From Psychrobacillus sp032154225 (GTDB lineage: Bacteria > Bacillota > Bacilli > Bacillales_A > Planococcaceae), in contig NZ_JALDYF010000015.1 in assembly GCF_032154225.1 (NCBI RefSeq), positions 1 to 64,000 on the forward strand: a DNA stretch of 64,000 bases. The letters are read 5' to 3'. The notes under the pieces are model-generated. The model worked only from the letters and a program-made list of their open reading frames with translations, searched no databases and was not told the DNA's origin. Positions 22,836 through 32,054 of the stretch are shown here, one piece after another (within the stretch, counting starts at the first letter, position 1; every line of letters starts with the position of its first letter). The translations under genes were made by a program, and so were the position numbers.

Positions 22836-23813
22836 ATGAAGCTTGTTCAACCTGAATGGCAATGGAAAAAAGAACAAGGCACCGGCGTTCATCAATGGAT
22901 CGAACAAAATACATCTCCAGAAAACCCGGATGTTGTCTTGTTTACAGCTCCTATTTCACGTTCATCGATAAGCGTGTCCGGTGCGTCTCAATATCCAGAC
23001 GCATTTAGACGCGGCTGGAAAGGCTTTAGTGTGTATAATCTCGATGAAAATATCGATTTGTCTACCCTTCAAGTGACCGATTTAGGCGATGTTCCGATGC
23101 ACACAACCGATATTATCGAATCACATCGACGAATCGAAGCTGCCGCTGAACATATATCAACAACTTACTCAAACAAGCATATTTGCTTAATCGGTGGAGA
23201 TCATTCTGTTACCGCCTGCTCCATTCGAGGAGTTCAAAAAGCTTTTCCAAATGAAAAAATTGGTATTATTCAGCTAGACACTCATTTAGATGTTCGAGAT
23301 CCTGCAGAACTTGGACCAGCAAATGGGACACCAATTCGCCAATTAATTGAGGGCGGCATTGTAGAAGGAAAACATATTTACAATATTGGGTTACATGGCT
23401 TTTTTAATGCACCAGAACTTGTACAGTACGCAAACGCGCATGGCATCCATATGATTACGTTACGAGCAGCACGCAAACAAGGAATTATCCAGACGATTCG
23501 TGAAGTAATGGAAGCTTTAAATGAATCAGTTGATCACATTTATGTCACTGTCGATATGGATGTGTTAGATATATCCGTTGCGCCAGGTGTTCCTGCATCC
23601 ACACCTGGTGGAATGACCGCATACGAACTGTTTGACGCATTACTCGAAATTGGGCAGGCAGAAAAAGCAAAACATATTGACTTCGTTTGCTTAGACCCTA
23701 CAAGAGATACACTCGCACAGGCAACAGTAAAAATAGGGGTATATACATTTTTGCAATGGCTTACAGGTATTCAATTAATCCGACAACGTAAAGGGAGTAA
23801 TAGCAATGATTAG
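22836..23813 (+). CDS. hutG: formimidoylglutamase
   Basis: 325 residues, ureohydrolase (arginase/agmatinase) fold, EC 3.5.3.8, releasing formamide and glutamate. Dinuclear metal ligands are visible in GGDHSVTACSIRG (~residue 128), QLDTHLDVRD (~149-158) and VTVDMDVLDISVAPGVPAST (~240). ATG starts 1 nt after the hutI stop, so translation is probably coupled. The last 8 nt overlap hutH. Confidence 0.94.
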   Translation: MKLVQPEWQWKKEQGTGVHQWIEQNTSPENPDVVLFTAPISRSSISVSGASQYPDAFRRGWKGFSVYNLDENIDLSTLQVTDLGDVPMHTTDIIESHRRIEAAAEHISTTYSNKHICLIGGDHSVTACSIRGVQKAFPNEKIGIIQLDTHLDVRDPAELGPANGTPIRQLIEGGIVEGKHIYNIGLHGFFNAPELVQYANAHGIHMITLRAARKQGIIQTIREVMEALNESVDHIYVTVDMDVLDISVAPGVPASTPGGMTAYELFDALLEIGQAEKAKHIDFVCLDPTRDTLAQATVKIGVYTFLQWLTGIQLIRQRKGSNSND

Positions 23814-25305
23814 TTTAAAAGGACATGGACTTACGCTAGAAAACATGCGTGCCATCTTATATAGAAATGAAGAAATCACACTAGATAACCAAGCAATAGA
23901 AGCCGTTATAAAAAGTCGCAAAGCAGTAGAAAAAATCGTAAAAGAAAATCGCACAGTATACGGTATTAATACTGGCTTCGGAAAATTTAGCGATGTAAGT
24001 ATTGAAGAAGCAGATGTACACGCACTTCAACTTCATCTTATTCGCTCACATGCATGCGGCATCGGCCAACCATTTGAAGAAATCGTTTCACGCGCAATGG
24101 TCGTTCTTCGACTTAATGCATTATTAAAAGGATTTTCAGGAATCCGTTTAGAAGTGCTTGAACGACTTACATTCATGGTCAACAATCATATTCATCCTGT
24201 TATTCCACAACAAGGATCACTTGGAGCATCAGGCGATTTAGCTCCTCTCTCCCATCTAGCATTAGTACTAATTGGAGAAGGTCTTGTCTGGAATGGCGAA
24301 AAACATATTCCTGCTAATGAAATATGGGAAAAGCATAAATTAACACCAATTGTTCTAGAAGCAAAAGAAGGACTTGCACTTATTAATGGCACACAAGCGA
24401 TGACTGCTCAAGGCGTTGTAAACTGGTTAGAATCAGAAACACTTAGCTATCAAAGTGAATGGATTGCCTCCATGACAATGGAAGCATTACACGGAATCAG
24501 AGATGCTTTCCATCCCGCTATTCACGAAGCACGCGGCTATCCAGAACAAGTGGCTGTCGCTGGGCGTGTACTAGATTGGCTCGAGGGAAGTAAACTTGTG
24601 ACGAAACAAGGAGAGAAGCGTGTGCAAGATGCATACTCTCTACGTTGTATACCACAAATTCACGGTGCTAGCTGGCAAGTGCTTGCCTATGTAAAAGAGA
24701 AATTAGAAATTGAAATGAATGCGGCAACAGATAATCCATTAATCGTAGAAGATGGAGAAGTCGTTATTTCAGGTGGAAACTTCCATGGTCAACCGATTGC
24801 TTTTGCAATGGACTTTTTGAAAATTGGTGTTGCGGAGCTTGCAAGCGTATCTGAAAGACGTATCGAACGCTTAGTCAATCCACAGTTAAACGAAGGCCTG
24901 CCACCTTTTTTAAGTCCACAACCTGGACTCCAATCAGGCGCAATGATTTTACAATACGCAGCAGCAAGTTTAGTATCTGAAAATAAAACACTTGCGCATC
25001 CTGCTTCTGTCGATTCGATTCCTTCTTCTGCAAATCAAGAAGATCATGTAAGCATGGGGACAATTGGAGCAAGGCATGCTTCTCAAATCATTCAAAATGT
25101 ACGCAGAGTTGTTGCAATCGAAGCACTTTGTGCAATGCAAGGTGTAGAATATCGCGGAGTAGAACTCATGTCACCGGCACTTTCGGAAAAATGGCATGAA
25201 ATGAGAAAGTTTATTCCATCCATTACAGAAGATCGTGTTTTTAGTATAGATGTAGAGAAATTGAATAGTTATTTGAAAGAAGAAACCGCAAAAAAAAGAG
25301 CTTGA
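23806..25305 (+). CDS. hutH: histidine ammonia-lyase
   Basis: 499 residues, EC 4.3.1.3, first step of histidine degradation (to urocanate and ammonia). The MIO-forming Ala-Ser-Gly triad is in GSLGASGDLAPLSHLALVL (~residue 143). Also present are YGINTGFGKFS (catalytic Tyr ~52) and NPQLNEGLPPFL, SSANQEDHVSMGTIGARHA. GGGAG lies 8 nt before the ATG. It is placed last in this operon, unlike the hutPHUIGM order of B. subtilis. Confidence 0.97.
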   Translation: MISLKGHGLTLENMRAILYRNEEITLDNQAIEAVIKSRKAVEKIVKENRTVYGINTGFGKFSDVSIEEADVHALQLHLIRSHACGIGQPFEEIVSRAMVVLRLNALLKGFSGIRLEVLERLTFMVNNHIHPVIPQQGSLGASGDLAPLSHLALVLIGEGLVWNGEKHIPANEIWEKHKLTPIVLEAKEGLALINGTQAMTAQGVVNWLESETLSYQSEWIASMTMEALHGIRDAFHPAIHEARGYPEQVAVAGRVLDWLEGSKLVTKQGEKRVQDAYSLRCIPQIHGASWQVLAYVKEKLEIEMNAATDNPLIVEDGEVVISGGNFHGQPIAFAMDFLKIGVAELASVSERRIERLVNPQLNEGLPPFLSPQPGLQSGAMILQYAAASLVSENKTLAHPASVDSIPSSANQEDHVSMGTIGARHASQIIQNVRRVVAIEALCAMQGVEYRGVELMSPALSEKWHEMRKFIPSITEDRVFSIDVEKLNSYLKEETAKKRA

Positions 25306-25349
25306 ATCTAGTATTTCTCACATTGAACTTAATCTCTTTTAATATTATT

Positions 25350-25396
25350 AAAAGGAACCCCGGTTAAATTTCTTAACTTGAGGGTTCTCTTTTTTG
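25350..25396. terminator. bidirectional terminator between hutH and oppD
   Basis: AAAAGGAACCC pairs with GGGTTCTCTTTTTT. It serves the convergent hut and opp units and overlaps the last codons of oppD. Confidence 0.75.
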
Positions 25397-26419
25397 GAGT
25401 GGTTTCTTAGCTTCAACCATTGCAGAAAGGTATTGCTTAGGTGTTCGTGTATCTTGTAACCAACACGCAACGGTATGTGTATCACATACGACCAAATCCT
25501 TTGGCGTAAAGGAATGACATACCTTCATTGTTTGAGGGCATCGTGCAGCAAATGAACAGCCTTCTCCCAGTGTAACTAAGTCGGGTGGGGATCCTAAAAT
25601 TGGTATCAACGGTAAGGATTTGTCCTCATTTAGATTAGGCATTGAACGCAGTAGTCCCAAGGTATACGGATGCTGTGGATTATAAAAAATTTCATCAAGT
25701 GTCCCTTGCTCCACAATTTTCCCCGCGTACATAACCGCTACACGATCTGCCATATTTGCAACTACTCCTAAGTCATGGGTTATAAGAATAATGGAGGTAT
25801 CCATTTTTTGCTGCAAATTTTTCATCAAATCTAAAATCTGCGCTTGAATAGTAACATCCAGTGCAGTCGTAGGTTCATCTGCGATTAAAATCTTTGGATT
25901 ACAAGCAAGTGCCATCGCAATAACAACACGTTGTCGCATTCCCCCTGAAAATTGGTGTGGGTAATCAACTAATCTTACTTCTGCATTAGGTATTCCAACC
26001 AACTTCAACATTTGAAGTGCCCGTTCTCGTGCTTGCGCTTTCGTTAACTTTTGATGTTTTTGTAGACCTTCCATGATTTGTTTTCCAACTTTCATCGTTG
26101 GGTTTAGGGATGTCATCGGGTCTTGGAAAACCATCGATATTTCAGCCCCCCGAATATTCGACATGTCTTTAATTGAAAGATCTAGTAACCCCTTTTCTCC
26201 ATAAACAATCTTACCTTCCGTAATTTCAGTATTATGTTTTGGTAATAAGCGCATAATTGATTTTGCTGTGACAGATTTACCCGATCCAGATTCACCAACG
26301 ATTGCGAGTGTCTCTCCTTTGTTTAACTCAAAGGTAACTCCCCTAACTGCTTTAATGCTCCCTGTTTGGGTCTTGAATGATATATGCAAGTTATCAACCG
26401 TTAAGATTTTTCTATTCAC
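25373..26419 (-). CDS. oppD: oligopeptide ABC transporter ATP-binding protein (OppD-like)
   Basis: 348 residues. Walker A GESGSGKSVT (~residue 38), Q-loop MVFQDPMTSLNP, signature FSGGMRQRV (~155), Walker B LIADEPTTALD, H-loop THDLG. The C-terminal oligopeptide/dipeptide extension (GSPPDLVTLGEGCSFAARCP) carries Cys residues as in DppD/OppD, where they can hold an iron-sulfur cluster. The start is GTG 26417-26419 with GGGAGGG 6 nt upstream. No OppF follows, so it would have to act as a homodimer or with an ATPase encoded elsewhere. Confidence 0.92.
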   Translation of the reverse strand: MNRKILTVDNLHISFKTQTGSIKAVRGVTFELNKGETLAIVGESGSGKSVTAKSIMRLLPKHNTEITEGKIVYGEKGLLDLSIKDMSNIRGAEISMVFQDPMTSLNPTMKVGKQIMEGLQKHQKLTKAQARERALQMLKLVGIPNAEVRLVDYPHQFSGGMRQRVVIAMALACNPKILIADEPTTALDVTIQAQILDLMKNLQQKMDTSIILITHDLGVVANMADRVAVMYAGKIVEQGTLDEIFYNPQHPYTLGLLRSMPNLNEDKSLPLIPILGSPPDLVTLGEGCSFAARCPQTMKVCHSFTPKDLVVCDTHTVACWLQDTRTPKQYLSAMVEAKKPLQKREPSS

Positions 26420-26431
26420 CTTTAACCCTCC

Positions 26432-27490
26432 CTATTTTTTCATCTTAGGATCTAGTGCATCTCGCAATCCGTCTGCTAGTAAGTTAAAACAAATCATAAT
26501 CGTACTAATGATAAGCGCGGGAAAAATTAGCTTATAAGAGAAATAACGCATTGACTTATAACCATCCTCGATTAATACACCTAGTGAAGCAAGTGGTGCT
26601 TGTAAACCAAGCCCAATAAAACTTAGAAACGCTTCAAAAAAAATAGCGGTAGGAATTGTAAACATAACCGTGACAATAATCGGGCCCATAACATTTGGTA
26701 GCAAGTGTTTCCAAATAAGCCGTGGGTTAGATGCTCCAAGCGTCCTTGAGGCTAACACAAACTCTTGCCCTTTCAATTGCAGTACTTGTCCTCTTACAAC
26801 TCGAGCCATACCGACCCACCCGGTAATAATCATAGCTAAAATAATCGACCTCACACCAGGTTCCATAATGAGGATAAAGAGAATAATGATGATTAAATTC
26901 GGTATCCCCATAAGTACTTCAATAACCCGTTGCATGATGTTATCGATACGTCCACCATAAAATGAGGAAATCCCACCGTAAAGTACACCGATGATTAAAT
27001 CAAGAAAAGCAGCGACCAAAGCAATAAAAAGAGATATTTGAGTACCTTTCCATGCTCTCGTCCATATATCACGACCAAATTCATCAGTTCCAAACCAGTA
27101 ATTCGTTTGGATTTCTCTTTTTGCATATTGATCTATTCCTTTTGAATCCTTTCCATCGAGACCTAACCACTCTAAGGCCTGCACTTTTGGTGGTAAATTG
27201 GAGTGTTCAATATTTTGGCTTCGATAAGTAAAGTCATTAAAACTTGGACCTATGATTGCCAAAATGATTAATAAAATAAGTAGAATGAGAGATATCATTG
27301 CACCTTTATTTTTAACTAATCTCCGAAATGCTTCTCTCCAGAATGAAACAGAAGGTGTACCAATTTCCTCACTCTTCTTTTGATCGAGTGGGGCTTTCAC
27401 AAAAAGATCAGCTGTAATCTCATTTGGGATAGGATCATTTTTCAAATTGAAATCCTGTTGAATCTGAACTATTTTTCCTCCCTCTTTCAT
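26432..27490 (-). CDS. oppC: oligopeptide ABC transporter permease (OppC-like)
   Basis: 352 residues. A ~65-residue cytoplasmic N-terminus precedes the first membrane helix (MISLILLILLIILAIIGPSF). A long external loop contains YWFGTDEFGRDIWTRAWKG, typical of OppC/DppC, and five more helices follow with the EAA-like loop ASRTLGASNPRLIWKHLLPN. It starts within the 3' end of oppB (ATGA overlap) with GGGGG upstream. Confidence 0.92.
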   Translation of the reverse strand: MKEGGKIVQIQQDFNLKNDPIPNEITADLFVKAPLDQKKSEEIGTPSVSFWREAFRRLVKNKGAMISLILLILLIILAIIGPSFNDFTYRSQNIEHSNLPPKVQALEWLGLDGKDSKGIDQYAKREIQTNYWFGTDEFGRDIWTRAWKGTQISLFIALVAAFLDLIIGVLYGGISSFYGGRIDNIMQRVIEVLMGIPNLIIIILFILIMEPGVRSIILAMIITGWVGMARVVRGQVLQLKGQEFVLASRTLGASNPRLIWKHLLPNVMGPIIVTVMFTIPTAIFFEAFLSFIGLGLQAPLASLGVLIEDGYKSMRYFSYKLIFPALIISTIMICFNLLADGLRDALDPKMKK

Positions 27491-28416
27491 ACCGATTCCC
27501 CCTTATAGTTAATGCGGGGATCTAATAACCCATAAATAATATCAACTATGAACACTACAAAAATGAATAATGCACTGTAAAAAATGGTAACACCCATAAT
27601 GACGCTATAGTCTAAAACTAGAATAGAAAGTGTAAATTGTTCACCGAGACCTGGTACAGCAAAAATCTTTTCAATCACTAACGTCCCTGTCATAATGGAT
27701 ACGGCAAGCGGCCCTAACATCGTAACAACTGGAATAAGCGCGTTTCTAATAACATGCTTTACAATAACTCGCTGTTCCATTATCCCTTTTGCTCTCGCGG
27801 TAACTACATAATCTTGTCCGAGGACTTCCAACATTTCGCTTCGAATAAACCTGGCAACAGTTGCTGTAACTGTTACGGACAAGGCAAACGAAGGTAGTAT
27901 TGTACTGGAATATCCCTCCCACAAAGCTACAGGTAGCCATTCTAACTTTACACCTATATAATACTGGAGCAGAGCTGCAAAAACGAAGGATGGTATAGAC
28001 ATTCCCAAAACAGCAATGGTAACTGAGCCGTAGTCTAAAATTGAATTGTGTTTTAATGCTGATACAATACCAAGTAATAAACCAATAATAGTCCCAAACA
28101 CTAGTGCTTGCAGACCGATAAAAGCAGAAGGACCAATGCGATCGCTAATCATACTTGAAACAGTTCTACCTTCATGTTGGAAGGAATAACCCAGATCCCC
28201 TTGAATCAAATTCCCAAGGTAACGTATGTATTGAATTCCTACTGGTTTATCGAGCCCATATTTTGCATCTAATATTTCAAGTTGATGCTCTGTTAATTTT
28301 TCAGGGTTAGTAAAAGGGGTACCAGGTAGAAGTTGCATGAGAAAGAAAGTAATTGTGACAATTACAAAAAGCGTTAATAACATATAACCGGTTCGCCGTA
28401 ATAGGTATCGCTTCAT
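27487..28416 (-). CDS. oppB: oligopeptide ABC transporter permease (OppB-like)
   Basis: 309 residues, six membrane helices. The opening YLLRRTGYMLLTLFVIVTIT, PGTPF and LDKPVGIQYIRYLGNLIQGD are typical of OppB/DppB. The EAA loop is YVVTARAKGIMEQRVIVKHV. GAGGCG precedes the ATG. It pairs with OppC to form the channel. Confidence 0.93.
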   Translation of the reverse strand: MKRYLLRRTGYMLLTLFVIVTITFFLMQLLPGTPFTNPEKLTEHQLEILDAKYGLDKPVGIQYIRYLGNLIQGDLGYSFQHEGRTVSSMISDRIGPSAFIGLQALVFGTIIGLLLGIVSALKHNSILDYGSVTIAVLGMSIPSFVFAALLQYYIGVKLEWLPVALWEGYSSTILPSFALSVTVTATVARFIRSEMLEVLGQDYVVTARAKGIMEQRVIVKHVIRNALIPVVTMLGPLAVSIMTGTLVIEKIFAVPGLGEQFTLSILVLDYSVIMGVTIFYSALFIFVVFIVDIIYGLLDPRINYKGESV

Positions 28417-28460
28417 TCGAACGCCTCATTTCTCTAAGTTTCCTAAACTTCTAAATGAAA

Positions 28461-28500
28461 AAGTACGAGGATGCCAAAACACAGCTATACCCTCGTACTT
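28461..28500 (-). terminator. hairpin between oppA and oppB (processing site or partial terminator)
   Basis: A perfect 10-bp stem, AAGTACGAGG / CCTCGTACTT, with a 20-nt loop and only a short T-run. It may stabilise the oppA transcript or reduce read-through so that binding protein exceeds permease; this is inference. Confidence 0.6.
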
Positions 28501-28520
28501 ATAGCTTTATGACCTTTTAA

Positions 28521-30146
28521 TTACTCTTCAATAGAAGTCCATTTATAAGAAAACGATGCTCCTGTTGGATGTACTAGTAGCTTTTTGATTTTATTTCTCA
28601 TCAATATTGCAGTACCTTCTTGGTAAAGTGGAGCAATCGCTGCATCCTCAACTAATAGGATTTTTTCTAGTTCTAATAGCATTCCATATCGTTTTGAAAG
28701 ATCCGTCTCATTTCTCGCTTCTGCAACTAATGCATCTAACTTCGGATTGTAGTAATCCATACGGTTAGCCGAACCACCCTTAAGCCACATATCAAGGTAG
28801 GTCATCGGATCACTATAATCAGGCCCCCAAGAAGAAAGAGATATATCGTATTCTATTGCTTTTTCAATAGTAAGTCGTTGAGCAAAAGGAACGGCTTTTA
28901 TTTCTAATTTAAGACCAGGTAAATTGTCTTCAAGCTGCGCTTGAATGTATTCAGCAACTTTTTTATGATCATCTGAATCCGCAATATTAATAGAAACCGT
29001 TACTTCAGTTTGACCAGTTTCTTTTAAACCTTTCTCCCATAACTTTTTAGCCTCTTCAATTGTCCCGGTATTAATATCACCATTTAGTTCACGGAAATCT
29101 TTTCCGTCTGGTGATTTAAAGAAGCCCGCTGGAACCACTCCATTTACTGCTGTAGAACCGTCTTTTAATATAACTTCAACCAAGCTTTTTTTATCAATTG
29201 CCATATTAATAGCTCTACGAATATCCTTGTTTCCTAATACTGGATGATTATGATTGAAACGTAAAAAGATAATTTCTGGTTCTAACAAGTTTGCAAAATT
29301 CTCATCATCTTTATATTCATCGACTAAAGCAGAAGTTAGCGTGACACGATCTACTTTATTCGTTTCATACAAGTTCACTCCAGTTGATGGATCTTTTACT
29401 ACGTATACATTGATCTTATCCAATTTAACTGAATCTGCATCCCAATACTCATCATTTTTTTCATACTTCCAGCCTTGCTCATGTGTCCATTCAATTAGTT
29501 TAAAAGGACCGTTGAACAAAATATCTCCAGCTTCAAGAGCATATTGATCTCCTTTTTCTTCCACATACTTTTGGTTTTGGGGCAAAAATGTTGGAAATGT
29601 CAGTAACATTTGGAACAATGGATTTGCACTTTCTAATGTTACTTCAAGTGTTTTTTCGTCTATCGCTTTAACCCCAAGTTCATCTGCATCTTTTTCTTCA
29701 TTCATAATTGCTTCGGCATTTTTTATACCAGCAGTTACGAACATATAATTATAAGGAGAGGCATCCCTCATTACACGCTTCCAAGCAAATTCGAAATCTT
29801 GTGCTGTGACAGAATCTCCGTTACTCCACTTTGAATCACGCAATGTAAATGTGTGTACAATTTTGTCTTCGCTTTCTTTATGTTCTGTAGCTAATGCTTT
29901 AATCGGCATATGATTTTCATCTTGGCGATATAATCCTTCATTAACATTATTCAATACTGTAAACGCTATACCATCATGTGCTTTTGTAGAGTCGAGCGTA
30001 GGGATATCCGCTGCAACCGAAACATTCAATACTTGATTGGTCTTTTTATCTTCTGTTTTTTCTGAATTACTAAAGTTGCATCCCGATAGTATTAGTACCA
30101 TGGCCAAAAAGACCAATAGTACCTTCGTCTTTATCATTCTTCTCAT
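28521..30146 (-). CDS. oppA: oligopeptide ABC transporter substrate-binding lipoprotein (OppA-like)
   Basis: 541 residues. Lipoprotein signal ends in LILSGC (Cys ~23). The mature part is an SBP family 5 protein: DIPTLDSTKAHDGIAFTVLN, NVNEGLYRQDENHMPIKALA, the family segment FTLRDSKWSNGDSVTAQDFE and SSWGPDYSDPMTYLDMW, which resembles the peptide-binding OppA/DtpA group. The ATG has AGGGGG 7 nt upstream. First gene of oppABCD. Confidence 0.93.
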   Translation of the reverse strand: MRRMIKTKVLLVFLAMVLILSGCNFSNSEKTEDKKTNQVLNVSVAADIPTLDSTKAHDGIAFTVLNNVNEGLYRQDENHMPIKALATEHKESEDKIVHTFTLRDSKWSNGDSVTAQDFEFAWKRVMRDASPYNYMFVTAGIKNAEAIMNEEKDADELGVKAIDEKTLEVTLESANPLFQMLLTFPTFLPQNQKYVEEKGDQYALEAGDILFNGPFKLIEWTHEQGWKYEKNDEYWDADSVKLDKINVYVVKDPSTGVNLYETNKVDRVTLTSALVDEYKDDENFANLLEPEIIFLRFNHNHPVLGNKDIRRAINMAIDKKSLVEVILKDGSTAVNGVVPAGFFKSPDGKDFRELNGDINTGTIEEAKKLWEKGLKETGQTEVTVSINIADSDDHKKVAEYIQAQLEDNLPGLKLEIKAVPFAQRLTIEKAIEYDISLSSWGPDYSDPMTYLDMWLKGGSANRMDYYNPKLDALVAEARNETDLSKRYGMLLELEKILLVEDAAIAPLYQEGTAILMRNKIKKLLVHPTGASFSYKWTSIEE

Positions 30147-30284
30147 ATACCTGCCCCCTAATTAATTTATATATTTTCTTTTAATCATGATTTTAGTAAA
30201 ATTCAAGACATTTAAAATTGAATATTCGGAAAATTTTCGTGATATAATAGTCTTAAAGAATAAAAACAGAAGGGAAAACACTTC

Positions 30285-30659
30285 ATGAAATCTAGAAATA
30301 TACTATTACTAACTTCATTATTAGGTTCATTTTTACTATCTTTCTTCCTTCATCAATCTTGGAACTTCAATAGCTGGCTAGATACACTTTTTTTAGTCGG
30401 CCTTTTACTTTTAGTAATCACTGCAATCATGGTTTTGGTAGAGGTAGAATTTTTTGTTACATTCATTAATAGTTTTACCTACTTTTTTGGACGAATAAAT
30501 AAAAAAGAACAAATCATACTAGAAAGCGAAAAACGTACACACGAAAGAATCAACTATCAAAAGAACTTTCCATCCAGAAAACCACTCTTTCAGATTGGCA
30601 TTCTACTATGTGTTATTAGTTTACTCATTTCAACAACCATATATTACTTTGGAAGGTGA
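30285..30659 (+). CDS. DUF3899 membrane protein
   Basis: 124 residues with two N-terminal membrane helices (LLLTSLLGSFLLSFFL, TLFLVGLLLLVITAIMVLVE), a basic cytoplasmic loop and a C-terminal helix (FQIGILLCVISLLISTTIYY). The pattern fits DUF3899, a Bacillales family of unknown function. AGAAGGG lies 10 nt before the ATG. Its last 16 nt overlap the convergent dipeptidase gene. Confidence 0.7.
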   Translation: MKSRNILLLTSLLGSFLLSFFLHQSWNFNSWLDTLFLVGLLLLVITAIMVLVEVEFFVTFINSFTYFFGRINKKEQIILESEKRTHERINYQKNFPSRKPLFQIGILLCVISLLISTTIYYFGR

Positions 30660-31570
30660 CTTACAAAGTTGTTATACGCAAAGCCCTTCACTTGATCTTC
30701 CGAATAACTTTTTAATAGTTCGTTTAGTAGATTTTGCTGCATAGAAGCATCTTCCAAATTAATAATTTTAGCTTCAATTCCATCAAAATCAGAGCCGAGA
30801 CCGATATTTTTCTCCCCACCTAACGAGCAAAAATGATCAATATGTTCTATTAAGTGACCAAGCGTGACATTCTCATTACCTTTCACGAACTCTGGACAAT
30901 ATACCATATGAACCATCGCGTCCTTTTCAAACATCGCTTTTGCTTGCTCATCCGATAAGTTTCTTACATGATCCATGATAAATCTAGAGTTAGAATGACT
31001 TGCTACTGGATATTTCGCAACTTCTATCACATCCCAAAATGCTCTTTCACATAAATGGGAAACATCCGTTAACATCTTATGTTCATTATTAAATGCTACT
31101 ACTTCTTGCCCAAATGAGGTTAGACCCGCACCTCGCCTTTCCCCAGCTCCATCAGCTGCTAAATTGGCGTTATTCCATGTCAGACCTACAGAGCGAACAC
31201 CCAACTGGTGCAAAATAGAGATTTTGTGCAAATCATTGCCGATAGCATCTACTCCCTCAAGCGTTAGCAAAGCACCAATCTCATCCTCTTTTAAGCTTTC
31301 AATATCAGACCACTCTTTTATTAGTTTCATATCTGGATTATTTCCTAGAACATCTGTGTAAAAATAATGAATTTGATCAAGTGCTACTTGAAATTTTTGA
31401 TCATCTTTTATACTCGGATAAACAAAAATTGCAAAAGCTTGAACTTTAACTCTTCCTTTTTTTAACCTTTCCTTATTAGCCTCAAGCTCTTTAGCATCTT
31501 TAAACTTAAGCTTTCCACGTGATTCATAAAGCTTCATTAATACGTCGCAATGCAAATCAATAACGTTCAA
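30644..31570 (-). CDS. membrane dipeptidase (peptidase M19)
   Basis: 308 residues, TIM-barrel zinc dipeptidase of the renal dipeptidase family. Zinc-site residues are visible: VIDLHCDVLMKL (His-x-Asp, ~7-9), LTLEGVDAIG (bridging Glu ~118), VSHLCERAFWDV and VASHSNSRF (His ligands), LGSDFDG (Asp ~268). In Bacillales such enzymes cleave dipeptides, possibly D-containing. Its position next to the peptide importer suggests peptide scavenging. Confidence 0.9.
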   Translation of the reverse strand: MNVIDLHCDVLMKLYESRGKLKFKDAKELEANKERLKKGRVKVQAFAIFVYPSIKDDQKFQVALDQIHYFYTDVLGNNPDMKLIKEWSDIESLKEDEIGALLTLEGVDAIGNDLHKISILHQLGVRSVGLTWNNANLAADGAGERRGAGLTSFGQEVVAFNNEHKMLTDVSHLCERAFWDVIEVAKYPVASHSNSRFIMDHVRNLSDEQAKAMFEKDAMVHMVYCPEFVKGNENVTLGHLIEHIDHFCSLGGEKNIGLGSDFDGIEAKIINLEDASMQQNLLNELLKSYSEDQVKGFAYNNFVSHLPK

Positions 31571-32021
31571 TTGACCATCCTCTTCCTCAGACTTTTTTAT
31601 TAATTACAGAAATGTTTCTTCTGATATTCCATAAACCATAACTAAGGTAGCTTTATTTCATATAGGAATTGTACATTAAATAAAATAAATACTCAATAAA
31701 TAAAATAAATATTCCGAACATTCAAAATAAAATAAAGACACTTGAAATAATTATACAAAAATAAGAAAAGCCAAGCGGAAATTTCTTAACTACGCAGTTT
31801 CCAGCTCGCTTCCAAAATCCATATTGAGCTACACGATAAATGGTTAAAATCTTTTAGCTTCTCGGAAGTGGCCGCACCTCCTTGCAATCTCTTATGCGAC
31901 GAGTAACCGAAGAAACAAGTTTGTAGAAAGAGATTCTTCTTATTGTGTAGTAAAAAACCGAGCATTTATCGTTTAAAATAGTTTTCCAACTAAAAAATAG
32001 TTTTTCCTATACACAATACAA
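31571..32021. other. gene-free stretch with partial nested repeat
   Basis: No convincing gene. It holds a diverged half-copy of the long palindromic repeat (31795-31890) and very AT-rich sequence 31660-31740. The PurBox-like TATTCCGAACATT near 31711 stands alone and was not accepted. Confidence 0.5.
31795..31890. repeat. nested-palindrome intergenic repeat, partial copy C
   Basis: CAGTTTCCAGCTCGCTTCC and later CTCGGAAGTGGCCGCACC follow the same order as the left half of the copy at 58195 (CAGTTTCCGACTCGTTTC … TTGGAAGTGGCTTCGCC). The right half is not recognisable. Confidence 0.45.
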
Positions 32022-32048
32022 AACCCACTTTCTCTAAAAAAGTGGGTT
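32022..32048 (-). terminator. intrinsic terminator of the signalling operon
   Basis: AACCCACTT pairs with AAGTGGGTT. On the minus strand it lies 7 nt after the GGDEF gene and ends in TTTTG. Confidence 0.7.
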
Positions 32049-32054
32049 CATCTA

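Noticed and set aside
30226..30238. PurBox-like inverted site before oppA
   Set aside because: Two mismatches to the consensus in AT-rich sequence; likely chance.
31711..31723. Isolated PurBox-like TATTCCGAACATT
   Set aside because: One site only, no partner, ~140 bp from a dipeptidase gene with no purine link.
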